A stretch of DNA of 64,000 nt, from NCBI GenBank assembly GCA_000827495.1, contig KN817602.1, forward strand, positions 52,187 to 116,186, given 5' to 3'. Shown piece by piece: positions 32,429 to 44,854 of this stretch. Under the pieces are notes generated by a model. That model ran no database searches. It was given only the letters and a program-made list of their open reading frames with translations, and had not been told where the DNA came from. The DNA is from Hypholoma sublateritium FD-334 SS-4. Its lineage: Eukaryota > Basidiomycota > Agaricomycetes > Agaricales > Strophariaceae. The translations under genes and the position numbers were made by a program. Each line of letters begins with the position of its first letter. Position 1 is the stretch's first letter.

Positions 32429-32956
32429 TCATAGCCCCACTAGGTTCAGTGACGATGTTCCCAAATTCACCCTCTGAGTTTCATGCTCGCCGCCATGTTG
32501 AGCGCCGGCGCGCCGCCATCGGCTCAGAAGCCGCTTCACTTTCGTATACATCGGGCTCTTCCACTTTACTGGGACTGGTGGATGATCGGGCTCAAGCGTC
32601 GTGGTCATGGGTGTATCGGCATGGATATCAGAGTTGCTGGATGTTTCGGGGTGGGTGTGCACTCTGGTGCCTTGTGAGGACAGGGCCAATAATTCAGTTT
32701 CGGCTCTTTCCCCGTCGTCATAATCGGTACCGGACGTATGTGGCTCTGGCATCGAAAACATTGTAAGATGCGGAACATGCAAAGTGGAATCCAGCTGAGG
32801 GACGGTGGGTGGATTTATGCATTCTCCGTTGTAACTTGTCGGGCGGTGCTCTTGGACACTCGTTGGAGATACACTCCGAGCCGAATACGAGGGACTATAA
32901 CCATTATATTCCCGCTCCCAATTTTCGAAAAAATGATCACCACCGTTCGCTCCCAT
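32429..32956 (-). CDS. Hypothetical low-complexity protein
   Basis: An uninterrupted 175-aa frame, rich in Ser, Thr, Pro and His (MGANGGDHFFENWEREYNGYSPSYSARS...). It has a basic segment KWKSPMYTKVKRLLSRWRRAG near the C-terminus that could be nuclear-targeting or membrane-associating. I recognise no domain. Length, ATG and composition are compatible with a disordered protein, but a chance frame is possible. It is divergent from SF3B3 across a tandem repeat. Confidence 0.45.
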   Translation of the reverse strand: MGANGGDHFFENWEREYNGYSPSYSARSVSPTSVQEHRPTSYNGECINPPTVPQLDSTLHVPHLTMFSMPEPHTSGTDYDDGERAETELLALSSQGTRVHTHPETSSNSDIHADTPMTTTLEPDHPPVPVKWKSPMYTKVKRLLSRWRRAGAQHGGEHETQRVNLGTSSLNLVGL

Positions 32957-33049
32957 TGGCGCTGAAAGCGTTCAAAAAGCGTTTGGAAAGCGCCTAGTAC
33001 CTCCTAGTACCTACTCGACCGGTGTTAGCCCTGGGGTTAAATAAGTGTC

Positions 33050-33175
33050 AATAACGATTATTTAAGTCCTTATTAAACACTTTATTTAAGCCTTTATTAA
33101 ACCCTTTATTTAAGCCTTTATTAAACCTTTTACTAAACCCTTGACTAAACCCTTTACTAAACCGCTTCGTGAAGT
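33050..33175. repeat. Imperfect ~12-nt tandem repeat
   Basis: About nine degenerate units of the type CCTTTATTAAAC / CCCTTTATTTAAG. Because 12 is divisible by 3, the minus strand reads as a repeating KGFNKGLNKxF peptide, which I take as incidental. It sits in the 5' region of SF3B3, between it and the divergent hypothetical gene. Confidence 0.7.
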
Positions 33176-33245
33176 CTTCCCTCAATCCGAGTCCTCCCCT
33201 ACTTCTGCTTTGGCCAATCTTTGCTGATTGGTGAAAATATCGGAG

Positions 33246-36200
33246 ATGCATTTGTACAATTTAACATTGCAGCCAGCTACGGCGACGACTCAAGCCATTG
33301 TTGGGAATTTCTCGGGCGCGAGACAGCAAGAAATCATCGTCTCCCATGGAACACGCCTCGAACTCCTTCGTCCTGATGCGCAGACAGGAAAAGTCGCGAC
33401 TGTAATCGCTACCGACGCATTTGGCTCCATTCGCTCCCTCGCCGCTNTNCGTTTGACTGGGGGTACCAAGGGTGAGCCGTTGTACGTATCCGTTTCGTCT
33501 GCACTCATTTACGCGTCGCATCTTAGATTACGCCATAGTAGGATCCGACTCTGGACGCATCATTATCCTAGACTACGACCCGAAGACGAGTAGCTTCGTC
33601 AAGTTGCANCAAGAAACGTATGGAAAGTCAGGAGCAAGACGCATCGTGCCGGGTCAGTACCTTGCAACTGACCCAAAAGGAAGAAGCGTGATGGTTGCGG
33701 CGATGGAAAAGGCCAAACTGGTTTATATTCTGAATCGTGACGCAGCGGCCAATCTCACCATCTCGTCACCGCTCGAAGCTCACAAGAACGCTGCCATCAT
33801 TCATCACATAGTTGGCCTGGATGTTGGATTCGAGAATCCCATGTTTGCGGCATTGGAGGTCGACTATACCGAGGCGGACCAAGACCCCACAGGAGAGGCT
33901 TTTAATAATGCAGAGAAAGTATGTCGTGCTTTCGAATATGAGCCAATATTTGACGTTAAGGGCCCCGCAGATGCTAACATACTACGAACTGGATTTGGGC
34001 CTGAACCATGTCGTTCGTAAATGGAGCGAGCCGACGGATCCAAGAGCCAACTTGCTAGTTCAAGTACCTGGCGGACAACTTGCTTCTTCAGACCGCTTCG
34101 ATGGCCCCTCTGGAGTCCTCGTTTGTTGCGAAGATCACATTATTTACAGGCACATGGATGTCCCTCAACACCGAGTCCCTATTCCACGTCGAAAAAATCC
34201 ATTGGAGGATCCCAAGCGCGGGCTGATTATTGTCGCCGCTGTTATGCACAAGATGAAGGTACTTGATATAACGCCTACGCATTGTCACTTTCTCACGAAA
34301 TTCTGTAGGGCGCGTTCTTTTTCCTCCTTCAAAGCGAAGACGGTGACTTGTACAAAGTTACCATCGAACATGAAGAGGAGGAGGTTAAGTCGCTGAAAAT
34401 TAAGTACTTTGATACTGTACCTGTGGCATCCAGCCTATGCATCTTAAAATCTGGTTTCCTTTTTGTGGCGAGCGAATTTGGCAACCAGTGAGCACAGGCG
34501 CTTATTCTTAGCTTTCTGTCACCTAACCGTTATGTAACAGTTATCTATACCAATTCCAAAAGTTGGGTGATGATGATAACGAACCTGAATTCAGCTCGAC
34601 ATCATATCCTTCATTTGGCATGAGCGATCCTAGCATCCCTCTCCCTCAAGCATTTTTCCGACCACGGCCACTGGAGAATTTGGTTGTAGCCGACGAACTA
34701 GAATCTCTCGACCCTATCATCGACTCGAAAGTTCTCAACTTGCTCCCCAATTCCGATACCCCTCAAATATTTGCAGCCTGTGGCCGTGGCGCACGTAGCA
34801 CATTCAGAACGCTACGACATGGTCTGGAAGTCGAGGAATCCGTCAGCTCTGACCTCCCTGGTATCCCTAACGCTGTTTGGACAACGAAGCGGAATGAAGA
34901 TGGTATGTTCTTGTTCGTCTGCGTACTTTCAGAATACTGACGTCTGCCAGACCCATTTGATTCATACATCATTCTCTCATTCGTCAACGGTACTCTCGTC
35001 CTCTCTATCGGAGAAACCATCGAGGAAGTACAAGATACTGGCTTTCTTTCAGCTGCCCCGACGCTCGCAGTTCAACAAATCGGCGCGGACGCACTGCTCC
35101 AAGTACATCCGCAGGGTATCAGACATGTCCTCGCCGACCGCCGTGTGAACGAATGGAGGGTGCCCCAGGGTAAGACCATTGTCTGCGCGACCACCAACAA
35201 GCGCCAGGTCGTAGTAGCCCTGAGCTCCGCAGAGCTGGTCTACTTCGAGTTAGACCTGGATGGTCAACTGAACGAATACCAGGATAGGAAGGCAATGGGG
35301 AGCACAGTGCTTGCTCTGAGCATTGCTGAGGTGCCTGAGGGCCGTCAGCGCACACCATACTTGGTTTGCACGACATCTCCTATTTCTGCTCGTTTAATAA
35401 TATTTGTTTTCAGGCTGTTGGTTGCGAGGATCAAACTGTCCGTATTATTTCATTGGACCCCGAGAGCACACTCGACACCATCAGTTTACAAGCTCTCACG
35501 GCACCTCCGTCGTCAATATGCATCGCCGACATGCTTGACGCCAGTATTAACAAGGCTCAGCCGACCATGTTCGTCAACATTGGTCTCCAGAATGGTGTTC
35601 TCCTGCGGACGGTGCTGGATCCTATCAATGGACAGCTAACGGACACGAGGACTCGGTGCGTTCTATTCGCAACATTCACACCGCTCATAGCTGAGACAAG
35701 AGGACTTTCAGATTCCTGGGAACACGCCCTGTGAAGCTTGTTCGCGTGCAAATCCACCGCAACCCGGCCATTCTCGCTCTCTCCTCCCGATCATGGCTCA
35801 ACTACACTCACCAAAACCTTATGCACTTCACCCCCCTGATCTACGATAATCTCGACTATGCTTGGAGTTTCTCTGCCGAATTGAGCCCCGAGGGCCTCAT
35901 TGGTATCGCAGGAAGCGTCCTTCGGTCAGTAATCATTGCTTTCAAGCTTTCCGCAGCGTCTGCTAATCACCTCCGTTCGGAATTACCCTACAGTATATTC
36001 CAGGTGCCAAAATTGGGCATGAAATTAAAGCAAGACTCAATGCCCCTTTCCTATACACCCCGCAAGTTCATCACACATCCTACTAATAGTTACTTCTACA
36101 TGATTGAAAGCGACCATCGTGTCATGGGCGAAGCTGCGACTTCCCAAAAACTTCAGGAATTGGTGAGTTCGACTCCCTTCATCGAGTATTTGTCAGCTGA

Positions 36201-37487
36201 CGTCTCTCACCTCGCAGCGTCAACAAGGAAAGCGAATCGACGAGGAAGTCATAAATCTACCATCAGAGGTCTTTGGACGACCGAAGGCACCGGCCGGCAC
36301 ATGGGGTTCATGTATCCGCATCATCGACCCCGTGGAGGCCAAGACCGTAAACGTAATTGAACTGGCAGACAACGAGGCTGCCTTCTCGCTGGCCATCGTT
36401 CCGTTCACGGCGCGTGGCGGAGAGTTGCACCTTGTCGTTGGCACGGCCGCCGATACCTTAATTTCACCGCGCTCATGTACTAGTGGCTACCTGCGAACAT
36501 ACAGGTTTACGGAGGATGGTACGGGTTTGGAATTCCAACATAAGGTGCATTCTTATCTCTTTCTTGCCTGATGTGAACTAATGTACTGATATTGATAATC
36601 ACAGACTGAAGTGGATGATGTCCCTTTGGCGTTATTGGCATTCCAAGGCCGCCTTTTGGCCGGTGTTGGCAAGTCTCTCAGAATTTACGATATTGGAAAG
36701 AAAAAGCTTCTTCGCAAAGTCGAAAACAAGGTACATTCGCATGTAACTTCAAGCTGTCGTGCATGTCCTAACATTGGAGCAGACTTTCACAACGGCTATT
36801 ATCTCTCTAGCAACACAAGGATCCCGCATCATTGTCGGAGACATGCAAGAATCTGTGCAATTTGCAGTGTACAAGGCTCCTGAAAACCGCCTTCTCACCT
36901 TTGCTGATGATTCGCAACCACGCTGGGTCTCAGCAATGGCTATGGTGGACTACAACACCATAGTTGCGGGAGACCGTTTCGGCAATGTCTTCGTCAACCG
37001 CCTTGATCCCAAAATCTCTGACCAGGTCGACGATGATCCGACAGGCGCCGGAATTTTGCATGAGAAGGGTCTCCTCATGGGCGCGCCACACAAGACGAAA
37101 CTCTTGGCGCATTTCCACGTTGGCGACCTCATCACGTCAATCCACAAAGTCTCGCTGGTCGCTGGTGGCCGCGAGGTATTATTGTACACAGGGCTACACG
37201 GCACAATCGGTATCCTCGTACCGTTCGTTTCGAAGGAAGACGTCGACTTTATCTCAACGCTAGAGCAGCACCTGCGGACGGAACAGCCCAGCCTGGTGGG
37301 CCGTGACCAGTTAAGCTGGCGTGGCTATTATGTACCAGTCAAGGCCGTCGTTGACGGGGACCTCTGCGAGACCTACGCGCGTCTACCGGGGTCTAAACAG
37401 CAAGCTATCGCAGGGGAGCTAGACAGGACTGTCGGCGAGGTTTTGAAAAAGCTGGAGCAGCTAAGGGTGACAGCGAGTGGGTTCTAG
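33246..37487 (+). CDS. RSE1: Splicing factor 3B subunit 3 (SF3B3/RSE1)
   Basis: Twelve exons, 1213 aa: 33246-33471, 33527-33918, 33971-34258, 34309-34487, 34541-34902, 34951-35363, 35414-35655, 35712-35924, 35994-36162, 36218-36544, 36605-36730 and 36783-37487. All junctions are GT-AG and in phase. The protein is full length for the family (human 1217). It starts [12 protein letters not shown] and runs through the three beta-propellers typical of the DDB1/CPSF160/SF3B3 group, for example [42 protein letters not shown] and [17 protein letters not shown]. It ends in the conserved [19 protein letters not shown] segment. It is a subunit of the U2 snRNP SF3b complex that binds the branch-site region in the nucleus. 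Ambiguous bases at 33447, 33449 and 33609 leave two residues undetermined. Confidence 0.97.
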
Positions 37488-37854
37488 CATGTATGTTATC
37501 TGCTTTTCTTTGTCTTTGCATTTGTACGGGGCTTTCCTTACTATGTGTTCTGTTCCGATATAAATCTTATTTCTCTTTTACCTGTTCCAAAAAGCAGCGT
37601 GTGTTAAACTCCCTCCAGCAAACTGCAGCCGCAATGAACTCTTAGACGGCCGAATTGTTTGAGGAAATATGCCATTTTCGTATATGCGCAGTGTCAGTAG
37701 GGTGTGTGTAAACATGTATGATAAAAAGCCATGTAAGTAATATGGGTGCCAGAGTATCAGTGTAAGCTACGATCTCATAAATGCCTGATACCCGTGATAG
37801 TCGGCTGAGTATATAAGTAACTGTCGTCGGATCAAAGTTGTATGGTTCCGGGAC
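37488..37854. terminator. Convergent 3' region of RSE1 and TOP3
   Basis: A 367-bp spacer between two stop codons facing each other, holding both 3' UTRs. It is AT-rich with several TATA and AATAAA-like words (for example ataaatcttat near 37560) on the plus strand. No gene inside. Confidence 0.5.
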
Positions 37855-40800
37855 CTAATATTCGTCAGCTGCTCCAAATTTTGATTTTTTCGCCCCTTTG
37901 CTCCGTTTACCGCCCCTTGAAGTACCACCCCGCGACGAGCCCCCTCTTCCGCGCTTTGTTCCTGAGCTAGACGTATAAGAATTCTTCTTACTGAAGCTAC
38001 TGCTGCTACCGCCCTCCTGCGGGCAATCTAAGGGTTTGTTAGCGATGACTTCCTCTCAATGGGAATCGTATATATCGTATGAGGCACGCACTTGAGCTCC
38101 AATGACCAGTTTGGTGGCATTTGTAGCATTCGTCGGAGCTTCCGGCATTGCCAAAGGACTTAGATTTCGAGCTACTTGATTTGCCACCATTCGGACACGC
38201 TATCGGACAGGATTGATAGGTCGTTAGTTGGAGGTGAATTGTCATGCTTCAACAGAGATGCCCACCTGAGCTATAATGTCCAATTTGGTGACACTTAAAG
38301 CATTCCGCGCCTGCAGATTTATCATTTGTACTTGCTCCAAAGCTTCGAGATTGCTTGTTACTTGAGAAGTCACTGTTCCCTCCAGGACAAACTAAGAGAA
38401 GATTGTTAGAAAATCTCTGGAACATATATCAAATGTAAGACCATTTGCGAAGTGCCCCTCTTCGCCACACTGTCGTAGTACGTCAGCGAGACATCTACAA
38501 ACTCGACCCCAAGTAACACACCTTAAAACATGCGCCGGGTCCACCGCTATTGTTCAATGATGTTGTGCGCGACGGGCCACTGCTAATCCCAAACGTACCA
38601 CCAGCGTTGCGAGGTGGTTCGTCGTCCCATTCAAAGAACTTACACGCGCCCTCTTCTTCTTGCCGTTTCTTACACTTCCAGAAGCTGCGGCCTTGGTTTG
38701 GGCCTTCCTTCATAGTCAACAATTTGACCGCGTCGTCTCCGCACTGGCACTGGCGTACATCTCCCGCTGCACCCAACCCTTCGTTCTATACCCAAGCGAT
38801 TGTCAAGTCATTATCGCGTCCCGATGAAAAGCATGTGGAAAAAACTGACCTCCGAAAAAGGGCGTTTGGTAGGGACGGTCGCCGTGCTCCCTGGACGGCT
38901 CATGGGTACGTCCTCTACCCATTGAAAGAAGCTGCATCCGCCCGTTTCGCATTTCCAGAATTTCTTGCCCTTCGAAGCGATCTCGCTGACCACTGTCTTC
39001 TGGGCCGCAGGGGCATTACACTTGCACCGTACATCGTCGGTGGCAGTCGCGTTGCCTGTGTTGTACTCCGCCCGTGCTGAGGTAGGGCGGGCGATTGAGG
39101 TCGAAGCGGCGGCAGGCGGAGGGCCGGCCTGCCAGGTGGCAGACATATAGATAGGAGATGTCTGGCGAAGATCGCGCGCTGTAGAAATTGTCGGTGCTGG
39201 TGCTGGTTTGGGCACCGGCTTGCTGGCGAGGGCAGAGCGAGAAGATGGCGCAACTGCCGGTGGACGTGGAGCCGGCGCAATATCAATGATATCTACCAAA
39301 GGGCAAAAGAATCGGTGATAAGAAATAAGAGATAGATAGCAAGGTCACGTACTGTCGTCGTCCGACTCAATAAGATCTATAACTGGTGCAGAGGGAACAG
39401 AACCTCCGCGGCCGTGGCCGCGACCTGACGACCCAGTTCCACGCGTGCCCCTCGCAGCCCCACGTCCGCGACCTGCACCACCACCTCTTGGTCCTCCGTC
39501 TCCTCCATTGCCACCATTGCCACCCCCGCGGCCTCCACGACCGCCGCCTCTAGGGCCACCTCCAGGGCTACCACCACCCGGCCCACGACCCCCGCCATTT
39601 GCAGCACCACCTTCCCCCGAAAGGTACCGCTGTACGCTCTTCACGACTGTAAATATACGATCTACCCAGGAAGAGGATAGACGCTCACCGAAGTCACCCT
39701 CTGGAAATCACGTCTTACGATCGTGAACATTTCCTTATACTGCTCGAGGCCCTGTATAATCATGTCGTTCTTCGTGACTGTGCCTTCGCACACTTGGACC
39801 ATTCTGCGTTCGGTCTGAGTGTGTCGAGAAGTTGTAACAAGAGTCAGACAAAAAGAATCCAATCATAAGTAGATAATATACCTCGCGCCGCATCTGGGGC
39901 TTGCTGACGTTTTTGATGAGGCCAATCTGATTGTACCCTTCGACGAGCCCAATTCCGAGCCTTGACGGAACGAGGTACTTTGTAGCACCTTCCATACGCT
40001 CAATGACATAATCTCGATCTATGATCGTTTGTATGTGTTGCGCGATAGTCGCATCGGTACCTGAGCAAAATGAGATTTCAAGGCGTACCGTATCGAGCCA
40101 GAAAGCGCACCTATCCCATTTTTGTCCATGAGCGTGACAAGGTCAGCTTCCGTGAGGTAGTTGGGCTTGGACGTCTGTCCATTTCTGATCTCGCAGATGG
40201 TCGGCTCGAACTCTTCGCCTTCTTCGAATTGCGGGACTGTATGGGTGTTCCATTTCTCGTAGATGTAGACAATGAGGTAGTTCTTTTCCTTAACTACCAA
40301 ACCTGCGTGACTTGTTAATATATTGAGCACCAGATAATAATTCATGCACACCTGTGGCAGAAAATTGCTCGCCGCCGCACTCGATGTCGACTGTTGTCTG
40401 CCAACCTTCTGCATCCTTCGAACAGCAAGCTAGGTATCGTCGGGTAATGTATTCATAAACGCGCTTCTCGTCTGGGTCCAGATTACTCGCATGGGCCGTG
40501 GGATGAATTGGAGGATGTGCTTTATCGTTGTTCTTGCCTTTTCGGGGCGAGCTGAAGCCTCCTTGTTGCAGGCTGCATTGAATAAACATTGAGACCATGT
40601 TGAGGAAGCGTGCGTGAAATGACTGACGAGCTCGCGAATGCACCCCAGGTGGGGTCGGCCGTTTGTTTGGCTATCAGGCCCATATGGTCGAAGTCTTTGT
40701 CGAATTCATCGGTTTCTGTACGCGGGTATGAGAGAAATCCTTTTTGGTATAGCTTTTCGGCAATCTAATCCATCATCATGAAGTTATGTACTGGACGTTA

Positions 40801-41978
40801 GGTAGGTTAACGTACGTCAAGTACTTTCTTAGGAGCGAGTTTAAGGAGACGAGATCCAGCCTTTTGAAGTTCAACGGTGGTGAGAGGTAGCGGTTTCCTG
40901 TAACAGATAGATACATGAAGAAACGCGGGCGTTACACCTCGAGGTTCACTCGCACCATTTCTTTGTCATTTTACTATCGACCTTGGTCACGACAGCCAAC
41001 GAATCGCCCATTGCCTCGAAGAGATTCACCACGGCAACCTGATCGAATAGATGATTGCGCTTCCAGTTGAATTTTGTTTCCTCTTCGCCTTGGGATGCTG
41101 ACTGCCTTGTCAGGGAAAGGTAAATAAACCAAAATGATTCCGGAATAAAGTTCGTGACAAGGCTATATCGCTGCACCACGAACCCAAGCGTTGGAAATTG
41201 GCACGGTCCTGCATAGTGTAAGTAGAAGCGGCTGCCAATGCGACTCGGGCTCTTACCATACGACACCACGCTCTTCTCATCTGCTATTTGTGGTACGCGG
41301 CCTTGAAGTATCAAGGTCTGCAGTCTCGTAAACGCGGCCCCAACTTTTAGGTCAAGTATAATTCGCGCTTCCACGGCGTCTGCCTGTCGTCTGTCGAGTT
41401 CAACTGGGTGTTGTGCAGCGTTATGGATCTGCCTGTGCTTCGTTTGGCAAACGCGCTGCAGAACATAGGGGGATGACATACTGGGCAATGATAGCGCTAA
41501 ACCTGGCGCGCTTGACCCTAATTGCGGGATTGGCCCTTCTACACACTTTCGCAATTTCCATCCCGATGTGCTCTCCCTCCCTGTCGCAATCTGTCCAAAT
41601 CATGAGAACCTGAGCGCGTCGCGCCTGCACCGTGAGGTTGCTTTCGATGTCCTTCTTGTCCGAGGGTATTGTTGTCTCCACCGGAGCGTCAAAGAGGTCA
41701 AATGCATCACACGAATGCCATTTGCGGTGGGTATCATAGAAGTCCTGCGCAGTAAGATGACCGGAAACGCATGTCACTGTGAAGAACGACTGGGTATGAG
41801 GATAGTCGAATTCATAGTTCTTGATGTATGGGCTCCGTGTAGCTGTCTGAGTGCTACACTGAATTCACGTCCTTGTTGACTGGAATAATGAACGTACTGT
41901 CGTAAATTGGCCGCCAGAGAGGATTTGAGATATAGCCTTGGAGATTGAGGGCTTTTCAGCAACACACAATACTCTCAT
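37855..41978 (-). CDS. TOP3: DNA topoisomerase III, GRF and CCHC zinc-finger C-terminus
   Basis: Seventeen exons on the minus strand, 1079 aa with all phases closing (first exon 41978-41898, last 38027-37855). The N-terminus MRVLCVAEKPSISKAISQILSGGQFTT is the Toprim start, and IWTDCDREGEHIG carries the acidic metal-binding motif DxDxE-like. The active-site Tyr is in GFLSYPRTETDEF and LMDKNGIGTDATIAQHI closes the core. The tail has an RGG/GGRG-rich segment (39638-39353), two GRF zinc fingers (CKCNAPAAQKT...WKCETGGCSFFQW and CQCGDDAVK...WKCKKRQ...FFEW) and three CCHC knuckles (CFKCGEEGHFANVC, CFKCHQIGHYSSAC, CYKCHQTGHWSSNC). It ends in a basic Gly/Ser-rich stretch. This type IA enzyme works with RecQ helicase and Rmi1 to dissolve recombination intermediates. 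Confidence 0.95.
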
Positions 41979-42238
41979 GAAGACGTTGAGGCCGAGAAAG
42001 GAATTTAACTCCCGAGGTAAAAGATGGAAATGAGTAAATGAAAGAATTTGTCAGTGGTAGAGTTCTCAATCTCGGCGCGTCCGGCGGCGCCGTTAGGTGA
42101 CCGACGCGTGACCGGTGCACGGGACTGGAACGCGATCGTTATTTGATGGTATTGTGCAACAGCATTGGGTTTTTGAGTACCTGCAGCAGCAAACTTGAAG
42201 ACGGTTCAGATACATCTCCTCTTCTTCGCGATTCTACG
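41979..42238. promoter_or_regulatory. Divergent promoter of TOP3 and UTP25
   Basis: 260 bp between the TOP3 start (minus) and the chosen UTP25 ATG. It includes a GC-rich segment with palindromic cggcgccg near 42085 and repeated gaccggtgc/gaccgacgcg words. An alternative UTP25 ATG at 42146 would shorten the spacer. Confidence 0.45.
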
Positions 42239-44696
42239 ATGGACGACGGGAACTCAGTAACGACAAAGCTCTTGACGCTTCTAAACGTATCTGCTACAAG
42301 GATTGGCAAAAGAAAAAGGCCCCAGGATGATTTCGTTCCGTCCGAGAAGCTAAACAAGCGCAAATCCATAACGTTTGCCGAGACACCTACGGAAAAGTCC
42401 AATGAAGACGCTATGGACGTGGAGAAAGATGCTTATGAACCTAGTGTTAATATTTCAACGGATGAACAGGAAGGAGGAGCAGATCACGGTGATGAAGGCA
42501 CGCCCAAATATTTTTTTAAAGGCGCACCAGGACTTTTTAGTAATGGTTATTGACAGAAACTATATCCTCCAGTGATGGCTATGAGAGCCATTTTGGTGTC
42601 AACCCGTCTTCCCTATCGGAGGCATCCAGGACTTCTGTTCAAAGCCGGTCATGGGCAAACTCAAGAGTGAAAGTTGGCAAGCTCGGCTCAGCCATCGTCT
42701 CCGTTCCATCGAATTCAGAAGCAAGTACTTCCGCGATTTCATCCAATGTTGACGTGAGTCCCCCGTTCACTGCTATCTTGAAGTCTTCTGACTATTTACA
42801 GATACTTGACAATCTCAAAATTCCCTTCGCCACAAGACAGTCGAAACAATCGAAAAGTACGTCTTGGTACAAGGCGATCGACCATATAAGCATTATTAAA
42901 TGATTCAACATAGATCAAATTGAATTGCAAAACGATATCCTTGCTGCTCTTGCTACTCGAAAAGATTTGTACATCACTTCAGCTCCGCTGACGACGAAGC
43001 GAGTGACAAGAGAATCGATTGCGCTTCACGCGCTAAACCATGTCACCAAGTGAGCAGTATCCGGCCTGTCCCTGAATAAATCTAATATGCTGCTGTCTAT
43101 AGAAAGCGCCGGCGAGTATTAAAAAACAACGAGCGACTTACACGCGCAGCCAAAGCCGACCCGGACGCCCCTCCGCCCGAGGACGTTCAAGACCAAGGAT
43201 TCACGCGTCCGACTGTCCTCATCCTCCTGCCATTTCGCTCCTCCGCTCTCGACTGGTTTCGAGCTATCACATCACATACTTCTCCACCCGCTTACCAGAT
43301 CGAGAACCAGTCCCGCTTCCTCTCCGAATATGGCCTGCCCGCAGGGGCCGTCGACAAGCTTGTCACCGCAGAGCCCGGTATATACCCTGCCGACCATGTG
43401 GACACCTTCAAGGGAAATGTCGACGATAACTTCAGAATCGGCATCAAAATGACGCGCAAGACCGTGAAGATGTTTGCCGATTTCTATGGCTGTGATATCA
43501 TCTTGGCTAGTCCGCTCGGGCTGCGAAGGTCCATCGAGAAAGAAAAGTTAGAACCTTCTTACTTCCGTCAAAATCAAAATACTTAGTCGTTTTCAAGGAA
43601 CGCCGATTATTTGACGTCAATAGAGCTTCTTGTCGTTGATCAAATGGATTCGCTAACAATGCAAAATTGGGAGCATGTAAAGGTGTGCGAGAACTTGTTT
43701 ACTTTAACAAAACGTCTGATTTATTCCCATTCTAGTTCGTCATGTCATATATGAATAAACTCCCAAAAGAATCGCATGACACCGACTTTTCTCGCATAAA
43801 ACCATGGTACCTTGATGGACAGTACGTAGCATAGCTCTTGTCCCCCTCTCTCATACTCACTATATATCAGCGCTGCATTCCTCCGTCAATCAATATTACT
43901 ATCAGCGTATGAAACTGCAGAAACACGCGCCCTGTTCAACACGACATTGAAGAATGTTGCAGGAAAAATCCGGACAGAAAAGTCGTGGTCGCCCATCGAA
44001 GTTCCCGCTGGAATTGATCAAGTAAGACGAACACGCCATAAACCTTACATCTGGCTCACCTCTCTCTCTCTAGAATTTCATTCATTTCGATTGTGTCAGT
44101 GCTGTTGATGAGCCCGAAAAGCGCTTCCATCATTTCACAACACAGGTACAAAAGAAACCACCTCGCTTGATGTAGTCTAACACCTTCGCAGTTGCTTCCT
44201 GCCATTCTAAAATCAGCTGTTCAAAGCACAAACACCATCATCTTCGTTCCTTCGTCATTTGATTTTATCCGAGTGCACAATTACTTCCGCAAAGCTGCCG
44301 GAGTCTCCTTCACGGTGCTATCTGAGTACGTCGGTCTCGAAAATAACCCCTGTTTCTTTTCTCAACATTCGCATTGTCCCTTTTAGATATTCCACCAACC
44401 AGGATATCTCACGCGCTCGGCAGGCATTCTTCAAGACCGAAAAGTCGTTCCTCCTCGTCAGCGAGCGATTCCATTTTTACAAGCGCTACAAAATTAGGGG
44501 CAGCCGGAACATCATCTTCTACGGCCCCCCTGATCACCCGCAGTACTTCACCGAATTCCTGTCGTTCCCGTTCCTTGATGATGGCGTTGAGGCTGCGGAC
44601 GTCACTTGTCGCGTGCTCTTCTCGAAGTACGACCGTATGAGGCTCGAGCGGATAGTGGGCACTGAGGGTGCAATCGGTCTCATCAAGTCATCTTGA
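42239..44696 (+). CDS. UTP25: U3 snoRNA-associated protein 25 (UTP25)
   Basis: Eleven exons, 639 aa from this ATG: 42239-42488, 42557-42753, 42802-42856, 42914-43049, 43103-43546, 43598-43682, 43736-43821, 43871-44021, 44074-44145, 44192-44325 and 44387-44696. The first intron (donor GTGATG) is inferred because it alone restores phase into [14 protein letters not shown]. An in-frame upstream ATG at 42146 would add 31 residues. Landmarks are [31 protein letters not shown] text ([19 protein letters not shown]), [40 protein letters not shown] and [15 protein letters not shown] [21 protein letters not shown]25 is a helicase-related but catalytically degenerate factor of the small-subunit processome in the nucleolus, needed for 18S rRNA processing. 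Confidence 0.93.
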
Positions 44697-44854
44697 TTAT
44701 ATTGTAGGTAGTAATCCATGTGTGAGACGCGTTGAAATTATGGTACATATACAAAAACACCCCAGCAACACTGTACACATCTATATACATCATTGATCAT
44801 CCCTGAGCAGAAGTCAAAGGGTATTATCTGCCCAACATGGCTAGTACACGCAGC

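Noticed and set aside
33048..33251. Small protein with KGFNKGLNK repeats
   Set aside because: Explained by translation of the 12-nt tandem repeat upstream of RSE1.
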